This document shows, one piece after another, positions 35,208 to 42,563 of a stretch of DNA of 64,000 nt. The position numbers were made by a program, and so were the translations under genes. Position 1 is the stretch's first letter. Each line of letters opens with the position of its first letter. This DNA comes from Sphingomonas jeddahensis. Lineage in GTDB: Bacteria; Pseudomonadota; Alphaproteobacteria; Sphingomonadales; Sphingomonadaceae. The notes beneath the pieces were generated by a model. The model did no database searches and was not told where the DNA came from. It was given only the letters and a program-made list of their open reading frames with translations. Location of the stretch: positions 248,001-312,000 of the forward strand of contig NZ_MPSB01000003.1 of NCBI RefSeq assembly GCF_001981525.1. Reading direction: 5' to 3'.

Positions 35208-36812
35208 TCAGTGTCGCGTTTCGCCCGAGGTGTGCACGCCGGCGGCCTGCGGCTCGGCGAGTTCGCTTTCGCCGGCCATGGCGTGGCCGGCCTCGTCCTG
35301 CAGCGTGTCGAGATGCATCAGACGCCGGATCAGCGGGCTTAGTGCCAGCACGACGACGGCGATACCGATCGTCCACCAGCCGATGGTGGAATAGACGGCC
35401 AGCGTCGCTTCCTTGGTCATCTCGCCGCTTTCGCCGCCGGTCGCCTCGCCGATCTTGCCGGCGACGAAATTGCCGACCGCCGTCATGTAGAACCAGGCGC
35501 CCATGATGAGGCTGGCGAGGTGCTTGGGCGCCAGCCGGTTCATCGCGCTGAGGCCAACGGGGGAGAGGCAAAGCTCGCCGGTGGTCTGGAGGAAATAGAT
35601 CGCGAAGACGAAGAAGATCGGCGTTGCGACTTCCATGCCGACGCTCTGCGCACCCCAGACAAAGACGAGGAACGACAGGCCGACCTGCGCCAGCGCGAGG
35701 CCGAACTTGGCGGGAGCGGAGGGCTCCAGGCCGCGCTTGCCGAGAAACACCCAAAGCGCGGCAAGGATCGGGCCGAGCAGCACAATGTAGATCGGGTTGA
35801 TCGACTGGAACAGCGAGGCCGGCACACCACCGCGATCGACGTAGCGATCGGTGTAGAGGTTGAGGCTGCCGCCCGCCTGTTCGAACAGGCCCCAGAACAC
35901 CGGGTTGAGCGCGATCAGGAACAGCACCACGAACATCCGATCGCGGGCGTGCGGCGGGAGCTTGAAGCTTTCGAACAGGACGTAGCCGAGCAAGGCGACG
36001 CCCGAGATGATCAGCAGCGTCTGGATCACGTCCTGATACTGAACCAGCGCCCAGATCACCGCAATCGCGGCGAGGCCGATGCCGTAAAGCGTCCACTCGG
36101 TGCCCCTGGCGAGTGGGCGCGGTGCCTCCCCCTTGCCCATCAGCAGCGGCTTGCCGAGGACGAAGACGATAAGGCCGAGCAGCATGCCGACACCCGCGGC
36201 GCCGAAACCGTACGCCCAGCCATAGGTTTCACCCAGCCAGCCCGCCATGATCGTGCCGAGCGCGGCGCCCGTGTTAATGCCGATGTAGAAGATGGTGTAG
36301 GCGCCATCGCGGCGGATGTCGGTGAGGGGATAGAGCTGCCCGACGATCACCGAAATGTTGGCCTTCAGGAAACCCGAGCCCACGATGATGAAAGCGAGCG
36401 CCAGCCAGAAGACGTTGATTGCGGCCGATCCCTGCCCACCGTCGCCCTCGACCGCCATCAGCAGGTGGCCAAGCGTCAGCAGCACCGCGCCGTACACCAC
36501 CGCCTTGCGCTGACCGAGATAGCGATCCGCGAGATAGCCGCCCAGCACCGGAGTGATGTACACGAGGCTGGTATAGGCGCCGTAGATCAGGTTCGATTTC
36601 GAATCATCGAATAGCCAATGCTTCGTCAGGTAGAAGATCAGCAGCGCGCGCATGCCATAATAGGAGAAGCGCTCCCACATTTCGGCGAAGAACAGGACGT
36701 AAAGGCCCTTGGGATGGCCAAGGAAATCGGGGCCTTTGCGCGTGACGCCGACAGCGCCGCCGGCCAGCAGGATCGCGAGAAACCCCAGCGCGATCGATGG
36801 AATGATGGGCAA
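35208..36812 (-). CDS. POT/PTR family peptide transporter
   Basis: A proton-coupled oligopeptide transporter of about 534 aa with 12-14 transmembrane segments. FFAEMWERFSYYGMRALLIF holds the ExxER proton-coupling motif on helix 1. GGYLADRYLGQRKAV and the later GELCLSPVGLSAMNRLAP are further POT signatures. The start is uncertain: TTG 36812 has AGGGAG seven bases upstream and is chosen here, while TTG 36830 gives 540 aa. It is the likely importer of di- and tripeptides at the inner membrane. Confidence 0.88.
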   Translation of the reverse strand: MPIIPSIALGFLAILLAGGAVGVTRKGPDFLGHPKGLYVLFFAEMWERFSYYGMRALLIFYLTKHWLFDDSKSNLIYGAYTSLVYITPVLGGYLADRYLGQRKAVVYGAVLLTLGHLLMAVEGDGGQGSAAINVFWLALAFIIVGSGFLKANISVIVGQLYPLTDIRRDGAYTIFYIGINTGAALGTIMAGWLGETYGWAYGFGAAGVGMLLGLIVFVLGKPLLMGKGEAPRPLARGTEWTLYGIGLAAIAVIWALVQYQDVIQTLLIISGVALLGYVLFESFKLPPHARDRMFVVLFLIALNPVFWGLFEQAGGSLNLYTDRYVDRGGVPASLFQSINPIYIVLLGPILAALWVFLGKRGLEPSAPAKFGLALAQVGLSFLVFVWGAQSVGMEVATPIFFVFAIYFLQTTGELCLSPVGLSAMNRLAPKHLASLIMGAWFYMTAVGNFVAGKIGEATGGESGEMTKEATLAVYSTIGWWTIGIAVVVLALSPLIRRLMHLDTLQDEAGHAMAGESELAEPQAAGVHTSGETRH

Positions 36813-36993
36813 GAATACGCTCCCTGGCAATCAGGCGGGGATCAACGCTCCCCCAAATGGGGCCGAGCCTAGCGCGCAAATTGGCGATGCCAAAGCAGTT
36901 GTTGCGGGTGAGACAATCGCCATGCTGCTGAGGCGCAACGCTGCGTTGCCCGTTACAGGCTCGACTTGCGAACGTGTCGCGATAAGAGGGCGC

Positions 36994-37572
36994 ATGTTCA
37001 ACGACACCACGACCCCGCTTTCGCTTCTTACCACTCGCCGTTCAGGCAAGCCGCGCGATCTCGTCGCGCCCGGGCCGAGCGAGGCGCAGTTGCGCGAGAT
37101 CTGCGCCATCGCTTGCCGCACGCCGGATCATGGCAAGCTGGCGCCGTGGCGGTTCGTGACCGTGACCGCGGCGCAGCGCGCGGCGTTCGCGGCACTGCTT
37201 CTGGATGCCTATTGTGCCGGGCGGCCGGACGCGAAGCGGCTTGAACTCGAATCGATCGAACAATTCGCCCATCAGGCGCCGGCGCTTGTCGTGGCGCTGT
37301 CCTCTCCGCGGATCGAAAGTCAGATCCCAGTTTGGGAGCAGGAATTATCGGCCGGGGCGGCGTGCATGAACCTGCTTCATGCGGCGCATGCGATGGGCTT
37401 TGCCGGCGGATGGCTGACGACCTGGGCGGCCTTCGACGATCGGGTGCGCGATGCGTTCGGCGCGGCGCCGGAACGGATCGCGGGTTTCATCTTTATCGGT
37501 ACGCCGTCGCGCCTGCTGGAGGAGCGACCGCGGCCCGATCTGGCGGCGACGGTGAGCACCTGGGCGCCGTGA
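36994..37572 (+). CDS. Nitroreductase family protein (YdjA-like)
   Basis: A 192-aa single-domain nitroreductase. The N-terminal LLTTRRSGKPRDL is the FMN phosphate-binding RRSx motif. ICAIACRTPDHGKLAPWRFV matches the YdjA/TdsD subgroup, and GFIFIGTP is the conserved end. It binds FMN as a dimer in the cytosol. The substrate is unknown. The 163-bp upstream gap has no clear promoter. Confidence 0.85.
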   Translation: MFNDTTTPLSLLTTRRSGKPRDLVAPGPSEAQLREICAIACRTPDHGKLAPWRFVTVTAAQRAAFAALLLDAYCAGRPDAKRLELESIEQFAHQAPALVVALSSPRIESQIPVWEQELSAGAACMNLLHAAHAMGFAGGWLTTWAAFDDRVRDAFGAAPERIAGFIFIGTPSRLLEERPRPDLAATVSTWAP

Positions 37573-37575
37573 GGG

Positions 37576-37914
37576 TCAGCTTCGCCCGGCGAACATGAAG
37601 GCCGCCGCCCCGACGAGGCAGGCGAAGGCGCCGGCGTGGCGCCAGCTCAATTGCTCGCCGAGCACGAACACGGCAAAGGCGCCGAACACCAGCAAGGTGA
37701 TCACTTCCTGCGCCACCTTTAGCTGCCCGCCGGTCCAGCCGCTGGCGTAGCCGAGCCGGTTGGCGGGGACAGCGAAGCAATATTCGACCAGTGCGATCGC
37801 CCAGCTGAGCAGGATCACGGTCGGCAGCGGCTTCGCCATGCCACCCTTGAGGTGCCAATACCAGGCGATCGTCATGAAGACGTTGGAAACGAGCAGCAGC
37901 GCGATCGTGGGCAT
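37576..37914 (-). CDS. DMT-like DUF486 membrane protein
   Basis: A 112-aa protein with four hydrophobic helices and the DUF486 pattern (FMTIAWYWHLKGG, VEYCFAVPANRLGY, QEVITLLVFGAFAVF). DUF486 belongs to the drug/metabolite transporter clan, half-size and probably dimeric. The substrate is unknown. ATG 37914 is preferred over TTG 37938. It converges with the nitroreductase gene, 3 bp between stops. Confidence 0.82.
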   Translation of the reverse strand: MPTIALLLVSNVFMTIAWYWHLKGGMAKPLPTVILLSWAIALVEYCFAVPANRLGYASGWTGGQLKVAQEVITLLVFGAFAVFVLGEQLSWRHAGAFACLVGAAAFMFAGRS

Positions 37915-37954
37915 GGCCGAGCGGTAGCGCCGCGCCAACGTCGGCGAAAGCGGC

Positions 37955-38392
37955 TCAGTCTGCGGCGTGGCAGGTGAGCGGCGGATTTCCGGGCCGGGTC
38001 AGGGTCGCAACTTTGCCCTTGCCGCGTAGCTCATGGCCCTCGCCGGCATACCAGATGCCGGAGGCGGGGCGCTGGCCGGCTAGCCGGACGGTGGTGGCAG
38101 CTAGCGCGAGCGTGGCGGTATCACGTTGATTGTCGAAGATAGCGCGAAAGCCGGTGCTGTCGTCGCAGCGATAGGTCGCAACGATGCGGCCTGGAGTCGT
38201 CGGTGCGGTAACGGGAGACGTCGGCTCCTGCTCGGCTGCATAGTTTCCGACCGATTGCTGCGCCGCCCGCGCGGCATTGGCGATGTCGACTTATTCCGAT
38301 CGCGGCTGCAGCGGCGAGCAGCCGGTCGAGAGCGCCAGGGCCGCTGCGCCGAAGCGCAGCGTGCCGCGTGGCTCAGGGGTTGAGCGCCACAT
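37955..38392 (-). pseudogene. MliC-like lysozyme-inhibitor lipoprotein gene with internal TAA
   Basis: On the minus strand a 146-codon frame runs from ATG 38392 to TGA 37955-37957 but contains TAA at 38291-38293 (codon 34). Upstream of the stop is a lipoprotein signal (LRFGAAALALSTGC). Downstream, 111 codons encode an MliC/PF09864-type domain: ATYRCDDSTGFRAIFDNQRD, then IWYAGEGHELRGKGKVATL and a C-terminal cysteine. Both parts are in one frame, so this is a nonsense mutation rather than a frameshift. The start overlaps the acidic-protein gene by 20 bp. An inactive gene, a sequencing error or programmed read-through are the options; no start codon rescues the second part. Confidence 0.72.
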
Positions 38393-38723
38393 CGTCCGCG
38401 TCGCCGAGATCTTCATCCTCGTCGATGGAGCCATCATCGAATTCGTCCTGAACGACATCTTCGTCGATATCGTCTTCGTCCTGATCGGAATCGTCGTCGT
38501 GCTCGGCGACCTGATCGTCGCGCATCAGCAGTTCGTCCTCGTCCGAGGCATCCTCGTCGTCATCGCCGGCGTCGATGTCTGGATCGAGATCGGTGATGAT
38601 CGTGCCGTCGCCCGGCCCGTCCCGCGTTGCTTCGAGGATTTCGGCGCGCTGGCTTTCGTCATAGCCGTCTTCGTCGAAGCCGTCGTCGCCTGAACCCTGG
38701 CTGGTCACTTGATGGCCGCCCAT
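38373..38723 (-). CDS. Highly acidic small protein under a stress promoter
   Basis: A 116-aa protein starting MGGHQVTSQGSGDDGFDEDG. More than a third of its residues are D or E, with runs such as DAGDDDEDASDEDELL and DQDEDDIDEDV. It is soluble and probably disordered, with an extremely low pI. ATG 38723 follows AGGAGG (plus-strand CCTCCT, 38731-38736 region) and an EcfG-type promoter. I do not know a named family. It may bind cations or basic proteins during stress; this is inference. Confidence 0.72.
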   Translation of the reverse strand: MGGHQVTSQGSGDDGFDEDGYDESQRAEILEATRDGPGDGTIITDLDPDIDAGDDDEDASDEDELLMRDDQVAEHDDDSDQDEDDIDEDVVQDEFDDGSIDEDEDLGDADDVALNP

Positions 38724-38751
38724 GATCGTACCTCCTGATCGTGGGCATTGG

Positions 38752-38777
38752 AACGGCCGCGAGCCGCGCCGGGTTCC
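38752..38777 (-). promoter_or_regulatory. Probable EcfG (general stress response) promoter
   Basis: On the minus strand GGAAC (38773-38777) and CGTT (38752-38755) are separated by exactly 17 bp. The -10 end is 28 bp from the ATG of the acidic-protein gene, almost the same layout as at 10606. Confidence 0.72.
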
Positions 38778-38879
38778 GGCGACGAAGACGATCGGCGCCT
38801 GATCTCGCGGCGAGGGTGGCGGCTTCTTCGCCGCATGCTTATGTGGCGCTTTCCGGTTCGTACGACGAAAGCGTTTGAG

Positions 38880-39836
38880 ATGCTTGATACTCCGCTGGCC
38901 AATGTGCCGACGCTCAGCCTGGCCGATCAGGCGCGCGATCCCGAGCGGTTCGCGGCCGATCTGGGCGGTTCGTTCCGCCGCTTTGGCTTTGCGGTGGTCG
39001 CTGATCACGGCATCCCCGGCGATCTGATCGCGCGTGCCTGGTCGGAAACGGAGGCGCTGTTCAAGCTGGCCGACGACGAGAAGCGCGGCTATTTCGTCGA
39101 GGGCGGCGGCGGGGCGCGCGGCTACACGCCGTTCAAGACCGAGATCGCCAAGGACGCCAAGCACGTCGATTTGAAGGAGTTCTGGCACGTCGGGCGCGAG
39201 CTGCCCGCGGGGCACCGCTACGCCGGCGACATGGCGCCGAACATCTGGCCGGCGCGGCCGGAGGGCTTCAAGGACACGTTTGTCGAATTGTTCGCGGCGT
39301 TCGATACCGCCGGCGACAAGCTGCTGTCGGCGATCGCGCGGCACCTAGGCCTCGCCCCGGACTGGTTTGATCCGGCGGTCAAGGACGGCAATTCAGTGCT
39401 GCGCCTGCTGCACTATCCGCCGATCCCGGTTGATGCCGAGGGCGTTCGGGCGGGCGCGCATGAGGATATCAACCTCATCACCCTGCTCCTGGGTGCTGAA
39501 GAGGCCGGGCTCGAACTGCTTGATCGCGATTCAGGGCGCTGGCTGGCGATCAAGCCGCCGGAAGGGGCAATGGTCGTCAACGTCGGGGACATGCTGCAGC
39601 GGCTGACCAACCACGTGCTGCCATCGACCACCCACCGCGTCGTCAACCCACCGCCCGAGCGACGCGGCCATTCGCGCTATTCGATGCCGTTCTTTCTGCA
39701 TCCCGCACCCGATTTCCTGATCGAAACGCTGCCGCAGACCATCACGGCGGAAAACCCGAACCGCTATCCCACGCCGATCACCGCAAACGGCTATTTGCAT
39801 GAGCGGCTGGTAGAGATCGGGCTGATCAAGAAGTGA
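38880..39836 (+). CDS. 2-oxoglutarate/Fe(II) oxygenase, isopenicillin N synthase family
   Basis: A 318-aa DIOX_N/2OG-FeII_Oxy protein. The Fe ligands are the HxD of AGAHEDINLITLL and the distal histidine of PSTTHRVVNPP. The 2-oxoglutarate arginine with serine is in SRYSMPFFLHP. The N-terminal RFGFAVVADHGIP is the family signature. ATG 38880 gives the family length; upstream ATGs are unsupported. The substrate is unknown. It is divergent from the stress operon. Confidence 0.88.
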   Translation: MLDTPLANVPTLSLADQARDPERFAADLGGSFRRFGFAVVADHGIPGDLIARAWSETEALFKLADDEKRGYFVEGGGGARGYTPFKTEIAKDAKHVDLKEFWHVGRELPAGHRYAGDMAPNIWPARPEGFKDTFVELFAAFDTAGDKLLSAIARHLGLAPDWFDPAVKDGNSVLRLLHYPPIPVDAEGVRAGAHEDINLITLLLGAEEAGLELLDRDSGRWLAIKPPEGAMVVNVGDMLQRLTNHVLPSTTHRVVNPPPERRGHSRYSMPFFLHPAPDFLIETLPQTITAENPNRYPTPITANGYLHERLVEIGLIKK

Positions 39837-39938
39837 GGTGAGCTGCGCGTCATTCGCGTTGCAGCCGGCGGGAGTTTGTAAATGCAGGCCTGGGGTGCTC
39901 CGCGAGGACTGCGTGTATCACGGTCAGGGGGCGGGATG

Positions 39939-39960
39939 GGGCGCTGCGCCGGCAGCGCCC
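39939..39960. terminator. Hairpin between convergent genes
   Basis: A 9-bp stem (39939-39947 with 39952-39960, GGGCGCTGC) with loop GCCG lies between the oxygenase and L,D-transpeptidase stops. There is no T tract, so it is a bidirectional terminator candidate only. Confidence 0.45.
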
Positions 39961-39968
39961 GCCCGCGA

Positions 39969-40595
39969 TCACCGGCTCGCCAGGAACTGGCCGAGATCCT
40001 TAGGCGCGGTGGCATTCGCCTCCGCCGTCAACTGAGCATCGCTGCGCGGCGCCATCATGTCGCCCGAATAAGCGAGGTCGGTCACTTCCACCGTGGCACC
40101 CATTTCGGTTGCGGCGAACAGCTTCTTGGCGAAGCTGGTGGGCATGCGGATGCAGCCGTGAGACGCCGGGAAGCCCGGATTCTTGCCCGCGTGAAGCGCC
40201 ACGCCATCCCACGTCAGCCGCTGCATGAACGGCATCGGCGCATTGTCGTAAAGGTTGGAGTGGTGCATTTCCTTTTTTTGAAGGATGGTGAACTTGCCGA
40301 CAGGCGTTTCCTTGCCCTCCTTGCCGGTCGATACCGTTGACACGGCCACAAGCGAATCGCCGCGGAAGACATAAGCCTTCTGATCGGGGATGCTGATCAG
40401 GATACTGACCGGGCCGGCAGCGGCATCCTGTTCCCAGAGATATTGGCCGGGCGTGAGGCTCGCCGCTGCCTCCACAAGCGCGAAAGCGGATGATTGTCCG
40501 GCGACTGTAGGCGTTGACGTTTCTGCCAAAGCGGGCATAGATGTAAGGGCTGCCAATCCGAGGGCAGCCGGCAGCAAGGCGCGAATCGTGCGCAT
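39969..40595 (-). CDS. L,D-transpeptidase (YkuD)
   Basis: A 208-aa exported transpeptidase with a signal peptide (MRTIRALLPAALGLAALTSM, cleavage after ALA). The canonical motif HAGKNPGFPASHGCIRMP has C148 as nucleophile and intact SHGCIR. It makes 3-3 peptidoglycan cross-links or anchors proteins, and is beta-lactam-insensitive except to carbapenems. It is similar in plan to the 24446-25081 protein, with a full consensus motif. It is divergent from the 40801 gene. Confidence 0.9.
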   Translation of the reverse strand: MRTIRALLPAALGLAALTSMPALAETSTPTVAGQSSAFALVEAAASLTPGQYLWEQDAAAGPVSILISIPDQKAYVFRGDSLVAVSTVSTGKEGKETPVGKFTILQKKEMHHSNLYDNAPMPFMQRLTWDGVALHAGKNPGFPASHGCIRMPTSFAKKLFAATEMGATVEVTDLAYSGDMMAPRSDAQLTAEANATAPKDLGQFLASR

Positions 40596-40800
40596 GGTGC
40601 GACCCCTTTCAATGTGGGGGCCCGATCATTTCGGGCCGTCGCATCATAAACGCGCACCCTTGACTTTTGTGCCATACGATGAGCCGCGCTATTTTCACGG
40701 CAGATGCGGAAACCTCCCCGTCCGACGGCTGCAAAGTTGAGGATTGTTCACCTTTTCCCTGCTATACAGTGGCTTACCGGGAACGGGGATTGCGACATTG

Positions 40801-41505
40801 ATGGTGAACATGGTTGAAGCCGCGCCGACGCGCCGTGGCTTGCTGAAGACGGCTGGGGCACTGGCCGGTGCGATGGTGGTGCCGGACGCCGTGAGTGCAG
40901 CAATGCGCGCGACGGACGCGAAGCGGGTGCCGCTGACCTCCTCCAGTCTGGCGCCCGTACGGCCCGCGCCGCGGGTGGTGCCGAGCTCGCCGCGAGTCGT
41001 GCGACCGGAGCTGATGCGTGAAGCGCTCGCTGCGATGGAGCGGCACGGCAGCCGGCTCGCGCTGCGCGACCGGATGGTGATCGCGGATTTCTCCGCGCCA
41101 TCAAACCAAGCGCGTTTTCACTTCATCGATCTGGTGAGCGGCAAGAGCGTGTCGAAGCTGGTCGCGCATGGCAGCGGCTCCGATCCGGGGCATACCGGCT
41201 TTCTTCAGCGCTTTTCGAACAAGAATGGATCGAATGCGTCGTGCGAAGGCGCTTTCCTGGCCAGCGACTATTATGTCGGCAAGCACGGCAAGTCGCAGCG
41301 GCTGATCGGGCTCGATCCGACCAACGACAATGCCCTGGCGCGCGCCATCGTGGTGCATGGCGCCTGGTATTCGAACCCCGACATGATCCGCACACACGGC
41401 CGGCTGGGCCGCAGCCAGGGTTGCTTCGCGGTGGGTGAGCGTGAGTTGGCCGAGGTGTTCGAGCGGCTGGGCCAAGGCCGGATGATCTACGCCGCCAAGG
41501 TGTGA
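40801..41505 (+). CDS. Murein L,D-transpeptidase catalytic-domain family protein
   Basis: A 234-aa exported protein with a twin-arginine-like N-terminus (TRRGLLKTAGALAGAMVV), so Tat export is possible. The mature domain belongs to the YkuD-like PF13645 group: HFIDLVSGKSVSKLVAHGSG, VVHGAWYSNPDM (histidine) and GRSQGCFAV with nucleophile C208. ATG 40801 is chosen over TTG 40744. The 205-bp gap to the divergent transpeptidase (40596-40800) holds both promoters, but no box is certain. Confidence 0.83.
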   Translation: MVNMVEAAPTRRGLLKTAGALAGAMVVPDAVSAAMRATDAKRVPLTSSSLAPVRPAPRVVPSSPRVVRPELMREALAAMERHGSRLALRDRMVIADFSAPSNQARFHFIDLVSGKSVSKLVAHGSGSDPGHTGFLQRFSNKNGSNASCEGAFLASDYYVGKHGKSQRLIGLDPTNDNALARAIVVHGAWYSNPDMIRTHGRLGRSQGCFAVGERELAEVFERLGQGRMIYAAKV

Positions 41506-42563
41506 CGTTTCCCCAAGCGACGGGCGCGGCCGATCAGCCGCGCCCATAGCAATTGTTCGATGCCTGCATGGCCGAGGCCGAGGTGGGGCGGCCGGACACT
41601 CAGCGCGCCGCCAAAGGTGAGCGTTCCGGCGCGCAGCGAGGCGCGTGAGACGTCGGCCCAGCGGCGCGCGGTCGCCCAGCGGACCATGCGTATGTCGGCG
41701 GCGCTGCATGCCTGTTCGGCGAGGAACGCTTCCTGCATGCGCACCAGGAAGCGGCCGAGCCGGGCGAGCGTTGACCGATCCGGCACCGGCTGCCGGTGCA
41801 TCAGATGTTCTACGACCAGATCGGCCGCGACCCTGGCATCCTCGCCGAGCGCGGCGGCATAGGCGCCGGTGAGCACGCGCCGCGCATTAGCCAGCATCGT
41901 ATCTTCATAGCGTTGCGATGCGCCGCCGGCGTGGCGTCGATAGGCTAGCAAAGGCGTGTCGATCCGCGCGATCGGGCCGAGCATGGACAGGCGATGGTAG
42001 AGGTCGAAATCCTCGGCGTAGAGGATGTCGGGGCGAGTGAAGGGCTGCAGCCGTCGTGCGGCGTCGGCGCGGATCATGACCGAGGACCAGACGAGCGGAT
42101 TTTCGATCCGGATCAGCCAGCGCAGCAGCGCCGGCGTGGTGTGCGCCACGTGTGGCGAGGGCAGCAGGCGGGCGCCTTCCAGCACCTCCGTCGCGCTGGC
42201 GACCAGCACAGTCTCGGGGTTGGCGTTTAAGTACGCCACTTGCTTCGCGAACCGTTCGGGAAGGCAGAGGTCGTCCTGGTCAAGCGCGGCGACGTAGCGG
42301 CCGCGTGCCTCGGCGAAGGCACGGTTGCGGGCGCGGACGGGGCCGCCATTCTCTTCCAGCGCGATCATCCGCACGCGCGGATCGGGCCAGGTGCGAAGCA
42401 CATCACGCGTGCCGTCGCGCGAGCAATCGTCGACGACGATCACTTCGAAGTCGTTGAAGGTCTGTTTCTGCAAGGTAGCGAGCGTCGCCGGCAGCAGGTC
42501 GGCGCCATTATACGCCGCCATGATGACGCTGACGGTCGGATCTGCACTGGACGAGCGGCTCAC
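41487..42563 (-). CDS. Family 2 glycosyltransferase
   Basis: A 358-aa GT-A glycosyltransferase. VSVIMAAYNGADLLPATLAT is the N-terminal GT2 start, VVDDCSRDGT carries the first aspartates and ALDQDDLCLPERF is the DxD-like QDD motif. The start GTG 42563 overlaps the fusion gene stop as GTGA. There are no clear transmembrane helices, so it is cytoplasmic or peripheral. It is coupled to the aminotransferase/monooxygenase fusion, which suggests that it transfers the sugar that the fusion protein makes. Confidence 0.85.
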   Translation of the reverse strand: MSRSSSADPTVSVIMAAYNGADLLPATLATLQKQTFNDFEVIVVDDCSRDGTRDVLRTWPDPRVRMIALEENGGPVRARNRAFAEARGRYVAALDQDDLCLPERFAKQVAYLNANPETVLVASATEVLEGARLLPSPHVAHTTPALLRWLIRIENPLVWSSVMIRADAARRLQPFTRPDILYAEDFDLYHRLSMLGPIARIDTPLLAYRRHAGGASQRYEDTMLANARRVLTGAYAAALGEDARVAADLVVEHLMHRQPVPDRSTLARLGRFLVRMQEAFLAEQACSAADIRMVRWATARRWADVSRASLRAGTLTFGGALSVRPPHLGLGHAGIEQLLWARLIGRARRLGKRHTLAA

